Below are positions 7,501 to 15,420 of a DNA stretch of 64,000 nucleotides, piece by piece. The first letter of the stretch is position 1. Each line of letters begins with the position of its first letter. Source of the stretch: an uncultured Prevotella sp. (GTDB lineage: Bacteria; Bacteroidota; Bacteroidia; Bacteroidales; Bacteroidaceae); NCBI GenBank assembly GCA_944320305.1, contig CALUGW010000008.1, positions 38,023-102,022 of the forward strand. Direction: 5' to 3'. The position numbers and the translations under genes were made by a program. The notes under the pieces were generated by a model. The model was not told the origin of the DNA. It ran no database searches and saw only the letters and a program-made list of their open reading frames with translations.

Positions 7501-9052
7501 GCTTGGCGGAGGCCGCACCACCGTGGCGACACTGGCGGGCAACGCCGGCGCGGAGTTCGGCTCGCTCGGCGGGCAGGACACTCCGGTGGAGCTTGCGGGC
7601 GGGGCCACGCTTGCCGTGCAGGGCAGCCAGACGGCGGCCCAGCGGCTGACGGTCAGCGGCGCAGGCCGTGTCTACGTGCCAGAGGGCGCAAGCCTGTCGC
7701 TGTTGTCGGGCGTTTGCGGCGCGGGCGGCGGACCGGTGATTTACAAGGACGGCGGCGGCACACTGTCGCTCGGGCCGGTGCAGGAAGTGGGCAGGCTTGT
7801 TGTGACGGACGGTGCGGTGGAGGCCGCCGAGGCGGACGATGTGGCGCAGCTGCCGGACACGGTTGAGCTGAGAGGCGGCACGCTCTATGATTCCAACACG
7901 GAAAAGACATACTCGACTAACTGCGCGCACTTTGTGGTGGAGCGCGGACGCTCCGGCTCGCTCTATGCCGACCCGCGCTGCAATTACACCGGCTCGCTCA
8001 CCGGTGCCGGAACGTTCTATGTCTACGCGGCAGGCGTGCGCAATTATTTTGCCGGCGACTGGAGCCGCTTTGAGGGAACGGTGGTGGCCGGACAGGAAAA
8101 GCGCGGGCGACACGATCCCGTTTTCGACTTTGACAGTCCGCTCGGCCTGCCGAAGGCCCGCTTGCGGCTGGCCGACGGCGTTACGTTCAGCAACGGCGGG
8201 CACGATGTCTCGCTTGGCGAGCTGACCGGAAACGGCACTCTCAGCGGCGACGGAACATACACGGTGGGGCTTGGCGGAGGCAGTTTCTTGTTCAGCGGGC
8301 AGTGCCTGTCGGACATGGTGAAACGCGGCGCGGGCACCATGACGCTGGGATATGGGGGCGGAGTGAGCGGCACCATGACCGTGGATGAGGGTGTGCTGTC
8401 TTTCCCCGGAGCCTCGGCCGACGGCAGCCCGCGCGGATCTCTGGTGGTGAGGGGCGGCGGCGTGGCGGCCGGTTACGGACGCTGGGCGTCTGTGGCGGTG
8501 CGCGACAGCGCGCGGCTGCTGCTCTACGGCCATGCCTCGGCAATTCCGGGAACGCTTGCCGTGGACGGCGACTTCACTGCTGACGGCCGCTCGGCGGTGC
8601 GCTTCATGCTGTCAGCCGGCGGCCACTCCTCGCTTGCCGTCGGCGGGCAGCTGTCTGTGGACAGTGTTGAAATCAGTCTGGCCGACGGCTATGTGCCCGC
8701 CGGTGGTGAAGAGTTTGTGCTGTGGACTTGCGCGAGCCTGGCCAATCAGCGCATGGGCCTGGCGCTGCCTGAGCTTCCGTCCGGTCTCAGTTGGGACACG
8801 TCCGCCCTCGCCCGGGCGGACGGTGTGCTCCGAGTGGCCGGCGTGGCCGACGGTATCTTTGGAGCGGCTGCTGACGGGCCGGTGAGCTGCGAGGTGTTCA
8901 ACGCTGCCGGAATCAAGGTCTGCGAGTTCACGGGCAGGCTGTCGGACTTGCCGGAAACGCTGCGCGGCAGGCTGGGCGCTGCCTCGGGAACGTATGTGGT
9001 GAGGTGCGTTTCGGGCGACGGACAGGTGCGCTCTGCCAAGGTGAAAATATAG
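4532..9052 (+). CDS. Secreted rhamnogalacturonan lyase (PL11-like) with long autotransporter-like repeat region
   Basis: The 1506-residue protein starts with a signal peptide (MRTNKIFSLLAAAALPLCAA). Residues about 20-630 are a PL11-type rhamnogalacturonan endolyase: CSWRIPGEEYFDVAYNIYRD, ACMADVDGDGELEILIKFD, GYHNFGVADVDWDGRDEIVF, FQGDILGDWREEVVMRT and WQTCGYNQPPHPSYFLG are family blocks rich in Asp calcium-site motifs. It would cleave Rha-GalA backbone bonds by beta-elimination. Residues about 630-1430 are glycine-rich beta repeats resembling passenger-associated repeats (LVKQGDGVLVLPG, LVKRCGAGLTIAG, MVKRGAGTMTLGYGG). The last 70 residues (CEVFNAAGIKVCEF...SGTYVVRCVSGDG) resemble a type IX secretion sorting tail. 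Usual PL11 enzymes are about 600-800 residues, so the repeat region is extra. A GH105 gene follows at 9217. Confidence 0.88.
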   Translation: MRTNKIFSLLAAAALPLCAAAQRATDVLDRGLVAMQTDGGVFCSWRIPGEEYFDVAYNIYRDGVRLNDAPLEVSNFTDAGGTARSRYTVEPVARGVAGERCAEVTPWPSNFMEIKTDHGTLASNYAPNDACMADVDGDGELEILIKFDNLDDAAAGYQPEGHNGEYTIAEVFKLDGRKLWWLEYGPNIGDYHNTEINIVAYDWDGDGRAEALVRAADGTVLHTADGKAITIGDPTKNYRTPGGQTGHWFIHEGDEFLLYLDGETGEPYQIAEYPLRRLEEGETDLKEAWGDDYGHRATKHFFGAPFLDGRRPSIFLARGIYTRHKMVALDVDPQTHQLRERWRWTCNTPGSPWYGQGYHNFGVADVDWDGRDEIVFGSMVIDDCGRGLSTTGLGHGDAQHCGDFDPYSHGQEIFACNENNPNNNYRDATTSRLYYRSVGTSDDGRANMANFLDDVPGAEGVSAHDDNLVGAVAHAAVKGVGKRDVQITQNFPIYWDGDLCAESFDYRNGKNTEGHVVKPREGEIAVMEGSLTNNDTKGTACFQGDILGDWREEVVMRTADGNIRIYSTDVPTPWRNYSLWHDHQYRQAMVWQTCGYNQPPHPSYFLGEMEGITVAPPPLTMTGRTEIAGGGTIGRGTDGRDVIMCETNDMTVAVADGASPAVFIDNAPTWVQGHDDNDNITTTVFTHTLTGGGFAGQTRLVKQGDGVLVLPGVEQAHTGPTDVWAGTLRFGGQMPSSRVWLNRFACLESDGGRFGAGIEMEYGSTLRPGGPGRIGRVESDSLLMGFGSCVELELDGGGKEADMIVAGVLRTETKDWTNGPARLAPVFRFAPLGGGGGAAVADGRYLLGYINKVEGSLGDIIIEGLDGHKCALALEGGRLYLDVESYAPGHVVWTGAVSGVWDVDKSPNFADALTGVACTFVTGDSVTFGDTPQTSAVAADGRVAPAVVTFANDRLAYTLSGDSVVGGAALVKRCGAGLTIAGVNRFGRVWLGGGRTTVATLAGNAGAEFGSLGGQDTPVELAGGATLAVQGSQTAAQRLTVSGAGRVYVPEGASLSLLSGVCGAGGGPVIYKDGGGTLSLGPVQEVGRLVVTDGAVEAAEADDVAQLPDTVELRGGTLYDSNTEKTYSTNCAHFVVERGRSGSLYADPRCNYTGSLTGAGTFYVYAAGVRNYFAGDWSRFEGTVVAGQEKRGRHDPVFDFDSPLGLPKARLRLADGVTFSNGGHDVSLGELTGNGTLSGDGTYTVGLGGGSFLFSGQCLSDMVKRGAGTMTLGYGGGVSGTMTVDEGVLSFPGASADGSPRGSLVVRGGGVAAGYGRWASVAVRDSARLLLYGHASAIPGTLAVDGDFTADGRSAVRFMLSAGGHSSLAVGGQLSVDSVEISLADGYVPAGGEEFVLWTCASLANQRMGLALPELPSGLSWDTSALARADGVLRVAGVADGIFGAAADGPVSCEVFNAAGIKVCEFTGRLSDLPETLRGRLGAASGTYVVRCVSGDGQVRSAKVKI

Positions 9053-9123
9053 CAACACAGGTCAAAAAGGTTAAACAAACATAAATCGGCGGCGGCAATT
9101 GCAGCTTTGCGGCGGCAATGTAG

Positions 9124-9131
9124 TATATTTG
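9124..9131 (+). promoter_or_regulatory. -7 box upstream of the GH105 gene
   Basis: TATATTTG matches the TAnnTTTG consensus 86 bp before the start codon. A TTTG lies at 9106-9109, but its 14-bp spacing is short, so the -33 element is uncertain. The GH105 gene may also be co-transcribed with the lyase. Confidence 0.4.
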
Positions 9132-9216
9132 TCATAATAAAGTTGCCGCGGGCCGTCGGCCCGGTGGCACTTTTGACCGGACTGAAATAACAGACAAGAT
9201 AAATCAAAAAAAGACT

Positions 9217-10383
9217 ATGAGACTGAAAGGACTGATTTCAATGGCGGTGTGCGCGGCGCTGGCGGCGGGCACGCTGCCTGCCGGTGCGGCTGGCGAGGCC
9301 AAGCCGTCGAAGAAGAGTGTGATCACGGCCATGCGCGTGGCCAACGACTACTACATGAACAAGTGGAGCGATCCGGGCCAGGTCATACCTTACCCCTCGC
9401 GCAAGAAGAACTACGAGGCCAACCTCTGGACGCGCGGATACTACTTCGAGGGGCTGATGGACCTCTACGAGGTGGACCCGCAGCAGCGCTACATCGACTA
9501 CGCGGTGGAGTGGGGCGAGAAGCACAACTGGGGCCTGCGCGGCACCAAGAACGGCGTGCTGCCGCGCAACGCCGACAACCTCTGCGCCGGACAGACCTAC
9601 ATCTACCTCTACCAGCTCGACCCGAAGAAACCCAAGAAGTATATCGCGGCCATCACGGCGGCCATTGACACGATGATGGCCTCGGACAAGATTGACGACT
9701 GGTCGTGGATTGACGCCGTGCAGATGGCTATGCCGATTTTCGCCCAGATGGGCAACCTCACCGGCAACAAGGCTTACTACGACCGCGCCTACGATATGTA
9801 TATGTTCACAAAGACGAAGCACGGCGACAACGGACTCTACAATCCGAAGGACTCGCTGTGGTGGCGCGACGCCGACTTCGATCCTCCATACAAGGAGCCA
9901 AACGGCGAGGACTGCTACTGGTCGCGCGGCAACGGCTGGATTGTGGTGGCCATGGCGCGTATGCTTGAGCTGCTTCCCAAAGACGAGAGCCACCGCAAGG
10001 AATACGAGACAATGCTCGTGTCGATGTGCAAGGCGCTGAAGAATCTGCAGCGCGAGGACGGCTTCTGGAACGTCAGCCTGCACGACCCCAACAACTACGG
10101 GGGCAAGGAGCTTACCGGCACGGCCATGTTCATCTATGGCATGGCCTACGGAGTGAACAACGGTCTGCTTGACAAGGACGAGTTCGCCCCGGTTATCTAC
10201 AAGGCATGGAACGCCATGGTGAAGGACTGCCTGCACCCCAACGGCTTCCTCGGCTATGTGCAGGGCACCGGCAAAGAGCCCAAGGAGGCGCAGCCAGTGA
10301 CCTACGACCGCGAGCCTGACTTCGACGACTTCGGCCTCGGGGCGTTCCTCATGGCCGGCTCCGAGATAACGAAGATGAAATAA
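9217..10383 (+). CDS. Unsaturated rhamnogalacturonyl hydrolase, GH105 family
   Basis: The 388-residue product has a signal peptide (MRLKGLISMAVCAALAAGTLPAGAA) followed by an (alpha/alpha)6-barrel GH105 sequence. Visible hallmarks are WTRGYYFEGLMDLYEV, the loop with the catalytic Asp (DWSWIDAVQMAMPIFAQMG), the ligand-facing YWSRGNGWIVVAMARMLE and TGTAMFIYGMAYGV. The family hydrates the 4,5-unsaturated galacturonate left at non-reducing ends by rhamnogalacturonan lyases, which matches the PL11 gene just upstream. The signal peptide places it in the periplasm. Length is typical. A large inverted repeat follows the stop and the LacI-type regulator converges from the other side. Confidence 0.92.
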   Translation: MRLKGLISMAVCAALAAGTLPAGAAGEAKPSKKSVITAMRVANDYYMNKWSDPGQVIPYPSRKKNYEANLWTRGYYFEGLMDLYEVDPQQRYIDYAVEWGEKHNWGLRGTKNGVLPRNADNLCAGQTYIYLYQLDPKKPKKYIAAITAAIDTMMASDKIDDWSWIDAVQMAMPIFAQMGNLTGNKAYYDRAYDMYMFTKTKHGDNGLYNPKDSLWWRDADFDPPYKEPNGEDCYWSRGNGWIVVAMARMLELLPKDESHRKEYETMLVSMCKALKNLQREDGFWNVSLHDPNNYGGKELTGTAMFIYGMAYGVNNGLLDKDEFAPVIYKAWNAMVKDCLHPNGFLGYVQGTGKEPKEAQPVTYDREPDFDDFGLGAFLMAGSEITKMK

Positions 10384-10395
10384 AAGCAGGGCTTT

Positions 10396-10537
10396 AAAGG
10401 TAAAAAGGTAAAAGAGTAAAAAGGTAAAAAAGGCTGCGCCGACAACAGGGATGCCTCTGACATTTAATCAGTTTGAGCTCGTTCCTGTTGCCGGCGCAGC
10501 CTTTTTTACCTTTTTACTCTTTTACTTTTTTATCTTT
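10396..10537. repeat. 54-bp inverted repeat acting as bidirectional terminator
   Basis: 10396-10449 is complementary to 10484-10537 with about four mismatches, leaving a 34-nt loop. The stem combines a GC-rich part (AAGGCTGCGCCG) with a tract of AAAGGTAAAAAGG-type units, so T runs flank it in both directions. It lies between the convergent GH105 gene and the LacI regulator, whose last codons (10530-10537) it overlaps. The TTTTTACC words recur at 21.68-21.71 kb and 48.70-48.74 kb. Confidence 0.75.
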
Positions 10538-11549
10538 TTAAAAGGCTGCTTCCCCTGATTTTCTGTATGGTGGGGATTATTTTCCTTACGGTTCTGGCGC
10601 TTCCGTTGATGTGCGACATGAGTATTCTGCAGGCAGTCTCGCCCATCAGGCGGCTCTGGTCCTCGATGGTGGAGAGCGTGGGCGACACGTCTTCGGCATA
10701 TTCCACGTCGCTGAATCCTATGAGCGCCACCTCGCGGGGAATGTCGAGTCCGGCTTTCTTGATGGCTTTCATCGCGCCGAAGAGCAGCGTGTCGTTGAGC
10801 GCGAGGATGGCGTCGGGGCGCTCGGGGAGCGCCAGCAGCCTCTCGGTGGCGGCGATGGCGTCTGCCGTATTTATGCTGGCGTAGGCCACGTATTCCGGTC
10901 TGACGCGGATGTTGTTGTCGTGCAGCGCCTCGATGTAGCCGTGCTTGCGGTCTGTCACCAGCTTCAGCCTGTTTGGCCCGCACAGTATGGCTATGCGCCG
11001 GCAGCCTTGGCTGATTAAATGTGTCGTGGCCTTGTGGGCCGCTTCCACGCCGTCGGCCACCACGGCCGAGTGTGTGTTGTCCGGCGGCTCGCGCGCGACG
11101 AACACCACTGGCGTGTCGTCGGTGGCTGTCGGGGCGAAGTGCCTGAAGTCTGCGGTTTCCTGCGTGACGGCCGCTATGACGCCGGCCACGTGCAGTTTGC
11201 GCATATTTGTCATGTTGGCGCACTCCTCCTCGTAGCTCTCGTGGGAGTTCATGCTGATGACGGCGTAGCCCTCTTTGGCCGCCTCGTGCTCGATGCCGTC
11301 GAGCACGGAGGAGTAGAACAGCGTGACGGCGTGGGGCACGATGACGCCGATTAGCGGCAGCTGTCCGCTGCGCAGGCTGTCGGCAATGAAGTTTTTAGAG
11401 TAGTTCATTTCCTCGGCGGCCTGCATCACGATGTCGCGTGTGGCCTTGCTTATTGACGGGTTGCCTTTCAGCGCACGGCTCACGGTGGCAATGCTGATGC
11501 CGAGTTTTGCCGCAATGTCTTTGAGGGATGCGTGTTTGTTTTTTGTCAT
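10530..11549 (-). CDS. LacI-family transcriptional regulator
   Basis: The 339-residue product has a LacI helix-turn-helix at the N-terminus (SLKDIAAKLGISIATVSRAL, residues 8-27) with the hinge region ending near residue 60, then a periplasmic-binding-protein-like sensor domain (IGVIVPHAVTLFYSSVLDGI, DAILALNDTLLFGAMKAIKK, IGFSDVEYAEDVSPTLSTIE). It should bind a palindromic operator and respond to a sugar. Position beside the PL11 and GH105 genes suggests it regulates rhamnogalacturonan use, by inference. The extreme C-terminus overlaps the inverted repeat at 10396-10537. Confidence 0.92.
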   Translation of the reverse strand: MTKNKHASLKDIAAKLGISIATVSRALKGNPSISKATRDIVMQAAEEMNYSKNFIADSLRSGQLPLIGVIVPHAVTLFYSSVLDGIEHEAAKEGYAVISMNSHESYEEECANMTNMRKLHVAGVIAAVTQETADFRHFAPTATDDTPVVFVAREPPDNTHSAVVADGVEAAHKATTHLISQGCRRIAILCGPNRLKLVTDRKHGYIEALHDNNIRVRPEYVAYASINTADAIAATERLLALPERPDAILALNDTLLFGAMKAIKKAGLDIPREVALIGFSDVEYAEDVSPTLSTIEDQSRLMGETACRILMSHINGSARTVRKIIPTIQKIRGSSLLKR

Positions 11550-11708
11550 TGGGCAAAGATTGTTGGTTGTCGGATATGCTGTCAGCGCCCGTTATGGTCT
11601 GTGGGCGGTTGCGGTGTGGTTGTTAAAGCAGTTGGTTCTTCTGTGCGGAGGAAGGCGGCGCCCCGCGCACCGGTTAGCGTGCGGGGCGCCGCGGCTGTGC
11701 CGTTGGCG

Positions 11709-12173
11709 TCAGTCGGCGGCTGTTCCGCCGTCGGTCTCGCGCCGGTCGTCGATGTTGTCGCCGTCCGTCGGGCGCATGGCATCGTCGAAATCGGTGATGC
11801 CGTTGGCCACAAGGATGTTGTACCACTGCAGCAGCTTCTTTATGTCGCTGTTGTGCACGCGCTCGCGGTCGAAGTTTGGCAGCGCCTTTGCGAAGTATTC
11901 CCGCAGCTCGTCGCCCGACGCCTTGCGGTAGTCGAGCGAGGCGGCCTGTCCGTTTTCGATTTCCTTGAGGCTCGTCAGCACTTTGTGCAGGGGTATGTCC
12001 TCAGTGTCGGTGTACATTGCGATGTCTGCCAGCGATGTTATCTTGTCGGTTGCGAATGCCGGCATTCTGCGATGCGTTTCGTCAAGTGCCTCGACGATGA
12101 GGCTGTTCTTGGCTCTTGACACGAGCTTGTAAAGACCCGGTTTTCCCGAGATTGAAAGAATGGTCTGTAACAT
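11709..12173 (-). CDS. DUF5606 family protein
   Basis: The 154-residue product starts MLQTILSISGKPGLYKLVSR and contains TSLADIAMYTDTEDIPLHKVL, both typical of the Bacteroidota-specific DUF5606 family; the C-terminal 30 residues are acidic and disordered. Function is unknown. It is the last gene of the nusB-yajC-ybbR-coaE operon, separated from coaE by 7 bp, an association I know from other Bacteroidales. Confidence 0.85.
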   Translation of the reverse strand: MLQTILSISGKPGLYKLVSRAKNSLIVEALDETHRRMPAFATDKITSLADIAMYTDTEDIPLHKVLTSLKEIENGQAASLDYRKASGDELREYFAKALPNFDRERVHNSDIKKLLQWYNILVANGITDFDDAMRPTDGDNIDDRRETDGGTAAD

Positions 12174-12180
12174 TTTTCGA

Positions 12181-12738
12181 TTATTTCAATGTGTTGATAA
12201 GTTGTTCTATTTGTTTGTCGATGTCGCTGCCGCCGTCGTTGGTGATGACGAAGTCGGCGCGGCGCGCCACCTCGTCCTGGCTCATCTGCCGGCCCATCCA
12301 CTCGCTGGCCTTGTCGGCGCTGATGCCGTCGCGCTCCATTATGCGCCGCAGCCTGACGTCCTCAGGGGCTGCCACGGCCACAACGCGGTCCACGAGGCGG
12401 TCGAATCCCGACTCGAACAGTATGGCGCACTCCATCCATTGCGCCCCGCTCCGGGTGAAATCCTCGGCCACGGCCGGATGCACGATGCTGTCGATGGCCC
12501 TGGCGTTGGCTTCCGACGCGAGCAGGAATGCGGCCACTTCGGCCTTGTTGAGCCGCTGGCCTGCATATGTTCCGGGGCCGATGAGGCTTGTCAGCGCGGA
12601 GCGTATGGCCGCCGACGTGCGCATGAGACGCTTGGCGGCGCTGTCGCAGTCGTAGATCTCGATGCCGTAGATGGCCTCGAGCCTCCTGCAGACGAAACTC
12701 TTCCCGCTGCCAATGCCGCCTGTGATTCCCACTTTCAT
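12181..12738 (-). CDS. coaE: Dephospho-CoA kinase
   Basis: The 185-residue enzyme phosphorylates the ribose 3'-hydroxyl of dephospho-CoA, the last step of coenzyme A synthesis. A P-loop GGIGSGKS at residues 6-13, the YDCDSAAKRLM segment (residues 29-39), the DSIVHPAV motif and the lid (RIMERDGISADKASEWMGRQM) are all present. Length is slightly below the usual 195-205. It is 2 bp downstream of the ybbR gene, inside a tight operon. Confidence 0.95.
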   Translation of the reverse strand: MKVGITGGIGSGKSFVCRRLEAIYGIEIYDCDSAAKRLMRTSAAIRSALTSLIGPGTYAGQRLNKAEVAAFLLASEANARAIDSIVHPAVAEDFTRSGAQWMECAILFESGFDRLVDRVVAVAAPEDVRLRRIMERDGISADKASEWMGRQMSQDEVARRADFVITNDGGSDIDKQIEQLINTLK

Positions 12739-12740
12739 GC

Positions 12741-13721
12741 TTACTCCTCCTCAATCAGATAGTCAACCTGGCTTATGTTGAGCTGTGGGCGCGAGATGCC
12801 GTTGGGCGCCGACTTCAGCCTGATGGAGCACTTGTCCGACGGGTTTCTCTTTATGTCGTTGTAGTCGGCCACCACCACAAAGTCTTCCGGGCGGATGCTC
12901 CTGAACTGGCTTACGCCGGTGACGAAGCGCACGGTCACTTTCGAGGGGAACGTGCGCAGCACCTTGCCCGCGGGCATGTTGACGCCTTTTATGGGTATGT
13001 CCTTTATGCTTTCCTCGGTCAGCACGTCGGTGTGGAAGGCCACCTTTATCTTGTCGGGCACGGCTTTCACGCCTTTTATCTTCTGCAGGCGGCAGCTCAC
13101 GCTCAGCGTGTCGCGGAAGTTGGCGTAGTTGAGCGGCTCGGTGTAGAGCACGCGGATGCTGTCCAGCTTCTGCTTTGAGGCGTAGACGCTCACGCTGTCG
13201 GGGAAGTATTCCACGTGCGAGATGAAGTAGAGCTGCTCCGGGATGACTCTTCCTGTCCACCTCACCGGCACGCGCTTGCTCATGCCGTAGTTGAAGTAAA
13301 GCTCCAGCCGGTCGGGCTTTGAGCCTACGATCTTTGTCGATGCCGACAGCTGCTGGTAGATGAGCCGCTGCAGCTCAGCCGAGGGGATGACGCTGTAGCC
13401 GTCGCCCTTGGCGTAGGTCTTGAAGTTTATTGACAGTGTGCGCGTGCCTTCGCCGTAGAGATAGCCCAGGAGTGTCAGCCCCTTGTCGCGCAGCGTCACC
13501 TTCAGAGTGTCGTGCTCGTCGGAAGTGAGCACCACGTTCTTAGGCACGTTGACAATCCTTACGGGTATCTCCACCTCCCGCTCGTAGGTCTCGTTGAGGG
13601 TCATCATCAGCCAGAACACTCCCGAGAGGGCGAGAAAGAACAAAAAGGTCAAGAACTCCCTGTTCACAGAACTGAACAGGAACTTCCTGACCATTTGCAT
13701 TATGTCGCGCGCGCTGCCCAT
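12741..13721 (-). CDS. YbbR-like domain protein
   Basis: The 326-residue protein has one N-terminal membrane segment (FLTFLFFLALSGVFWLMMTL, about residues 23-42) followed by YbbR-type beta repeats on the outer side of the membrane (EREVEIPVRIVNVPKNVVL, RVPVRWTGRVIPEQLYF, IKDIPIKGVNMPAGKVLRTF). Relatives in Firmicutes regulate the diadenylate cyclase CdaA; no such partner is visible here and the Bacteroidota role is unclear. It abuts yajC with no gap and precedes coaE by 2 bp. Confidence 0.88.
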   Translation of the reverse strand: MGSARDIMQMVRKFLFSSVNREFLTFLFFLALSGVFWLMMTLNETYEREVEIPVRIVNVPKNVVLTSDEHDTLKVTLRDKGLTLLGYLYGEGTRTLSINFKTYAKGDGYSVIPSAELQRLIYQQLSASTKIVGSKPDRLELYFNYGMSKRVPVRWTGRVIPEQLYFISHVEYFPDSVSVYASKQKLDSIRVLYTEPLNYANFRDTLSVSCRLQKIKGVKAVPDKIKVAFHTDVLTEESIKDIPIKGVNMPAGKVLRTFPSKVTVRFVTGVSQFRSIRPEDFVVVADYNDIKRNPSDKCSIRLKSAPNGISRPQLNISQVDYLIEEE

Positions 13722-14042
13722 TTATTTTGTGGCCTGCGAGCTGGCGGGGTCTTTGAAGATGTAGCCCTTGTCCACACGGATCACCACGCCCTTGGCGATT
13801 TCTATCTCAACGATGTTGGCCGCCAGGTCTATTTTCCTGACGGTTCCGTAGATGCCGCCGCCGGTGACCACTGAGGTGCCCTCGGTTATGGCGTTCTGGA
13901 ATTTCTGTATTTCCTTCTGCTTTTTCTGCTGTGGCCTGATCATGAAGAAGTACAGGATGGCAAACATCAGAACCAGCATTATTATCATGCTCATGCTGCT
14001 TCCGCCTTGTGCGGCCTGTGCGGCCAGGGTGATTGTTGTCAT
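13722..14042 (-). CDS. yajC: Sec translocon accessory protein YajC
   Basis: A 106-residue protein with one membrane helix (MSMIIMLVLMFAILYFFMI) directly followed by the signature RPQQKKQKEIQKFQNAI and a small cytoplasmic beta domain (GTSVVTGGGIYGTVRKID). YajC associates with SecDF at the Sec translocon. It lies 22 bp after nusB, the usual Bacteroidales arrangement. Confidence 0.95.
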   Translation of the reverse strand: MTTITLAAQAAQGGSSMSMIIMLVLMFAILYFFMIRPQQKKQKEIQKFQNAITEGTSVVTGGGIYGTVRKIDLAANIVEIEIAKGVVIRVDKGYIFKDPASSQATK

Positions 14043-14064
14043 AATTGTTTAATAGGATTCGTTA

Positions 14065-15132
14065 TTACTGTTGGTTTTGTTCTTCTGTCGTCTCTTCCGC
14101 TGGCTGCTCTGCGGTGTCCCGGGCGCCGGCGGTGGCGCTGTCGGTCGCGTCGGCCTGCTTTTCCGTCTTGCCTGCGTCGCTCTGCCCGCTCTTGCGGCGC
14201 GACTCGCCGATGTGCTTCAGCAGCTTGCCCTCGCTCACGAGATGGCGGGCTATGGCGTCGAGCATGCCGTTGATGTATCCGCCGCTGCGCGGTGTGCTGT
14301 AGAGCTTCGCAATGTCCACAAACTCGTTGATCGTCACGCTGAGGGGTATTGTCGGGAACGTCATCATCTCCGCGATGGCTATCTGCATTATCACCACGTC
14401 CATGTAGGCCAGGCGGCTGAAGTCCCAGTTGCGCGACGCCTCGCTCATGAAGCGCTGGTAGTCGTCGGCGTTGAGTATTGCGGCGCGGAACAGCTTGCGG
14501 GCGTAGTCGCGGTCCTCCTCGTTGTCGTATTCGGGCAGAAGCTCCTGCTTCGCGCCGTTCTTCTCGTCAAAGCGCTTTATGGTCTTGAGCACGAAGGTGT
14601 CCACGATCTCCTTGTCGTCGTTCCAGTAGAGGCTCTGCTCCTCGAGCACGGCGTCCAGCTCCTCGTTGTCCTGGATCAGCGCGCGGTAGAGCTTGCGCCA
14701 CACCTCGCGGTCTTCGGCGTAGGAGTCCTCCTTGCTCTCCATGTAGTCTTTGTAGATCTGGCTCTCGGTTATCTGCTTGTAGAGCTTTTTCACGAATTCA
14801 ATGTCGTTGTCCCACGACTTCTTCTTTGTCTCGGCGAATTCGTTGAGGGTCTTGTTCTCTTCAAGCTGCAGGGCGAACCTGTTGTAGGCGAACTTCTGCG
14901 AGGGCATCTCGCCGCCCTCGCGGCGGGCGCGCGCCCGCGCCACTTCGAGAAACTGCCGCGCCTCTTTCGTCACGCTTACGATGAGAGCCAGCAGGCAATT
15001 GTACAGGTCGTAGGCTTTCGAGAGGCTGAAAATCAGTTCTTTTTCAGCTGAGTCAATGTTCTTGCTGCCATTCTGATAGTACGCGTACATCAGCTGTACT
15101 ATCTTCACCCTTATTATTTCGCGGTTTATCAT
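14065..15132 (-). CDS. nusB: Transcription antitermination factor NusB (long form)
   Basis: I choose the ATG at 15130-15132 (MINREIIRVKIVQLMYAYYQ), which matches the family start; upstream in-frame codons lie before or at the promoter. The 355-residue protein is of the long Bacteroidota type: residues 1-200 are helical and charged, and the NusB fold is at about 225-320 (YMDVVIMQIAIAEMMTFPTI, VTINEFVDIAKLYSTPRSGG). The last 45 residues are a low-complexity Glu/Thr/Ala tail. NusB binds boxA RNA with NusE in rRNA antitermination. It leads the operon ending in DUF5606. Confidence 0.92.
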   Translation of the reverse strand: MINREIIRVKIVQLMYAYYQNGSKNIDSAEKELIFSLSKAYDLYNCLLALIVSVTKEARQFLEVARARARREGGEMPSQKFAYNRFALQLEENKTLNEFAETKKKSWDNDIEFVKKLYKQITESQIYKDYMESKEDSYAEDREVWRKLYRALIQDNEELDAVLEEQSLYWNDDKEIVDTFVLKTIKRFDEKNGAKQELLPEYDNEEDRDYARKLFRAAILNADDYQRFMSEASRNWDFSRLAYMDVVIMQIAIAEMMTFPTIPLSVTINEFVDIAKLYSTPRSGGYINGMLDAIARHLVSEGKLLKHIGESRRKSGQSDAGKTEKQADATDSATAGARDTAEQPAEETTEEQNQQ

Positions 15133-15209
15133 ATCTTCTGCTTGTGTAGATTCTCCAATCTGTATTGCGGCCGCGGCTCTGCTCTTTGCGTGGCGCGGAC
15201 TCACGAGTG

Positions 15210-15241
15210 CAAATTTAAATAAAAATCCGTTAGGGTGCAAG
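15210..15241 (-). promoter_or_regulatory. Promoter of the nusB operon
   Basis: On the minus strand CTTG (15238-15241) and TAAATTTG (15210-15217) are separated by exactly 20 bp. The predicted transcript starts near 15203, giving a leader of about 70 nt and supporting the downstream start codon chosen for nusB. Confidence 0.65.
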
Positions 15242-15420
15242 ATTTCCGCCTTTTAATTGAGCTTTTTTATGAATAAAGTGCCGCGCGGCCTCTCTTTCTT
15301 GCCTCTTTTCTGTCTGCTCCGGTTGCGCGCGCCCGGTGCGAGGCTGTGCGGCGCCGCCGCCGGCCGGTGCCGTTGTGGCGGCCTCTCTGTTTGACTTATT
15401 TAACTTTCATGATGCTCCGA

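Noticed and set aside
6866-8533. 555-residue open frame antisense to the lyase repeat region
   Set aside because: Arises from GC-rich codon bias of the plus-strand repeats; no start signals or domain features.
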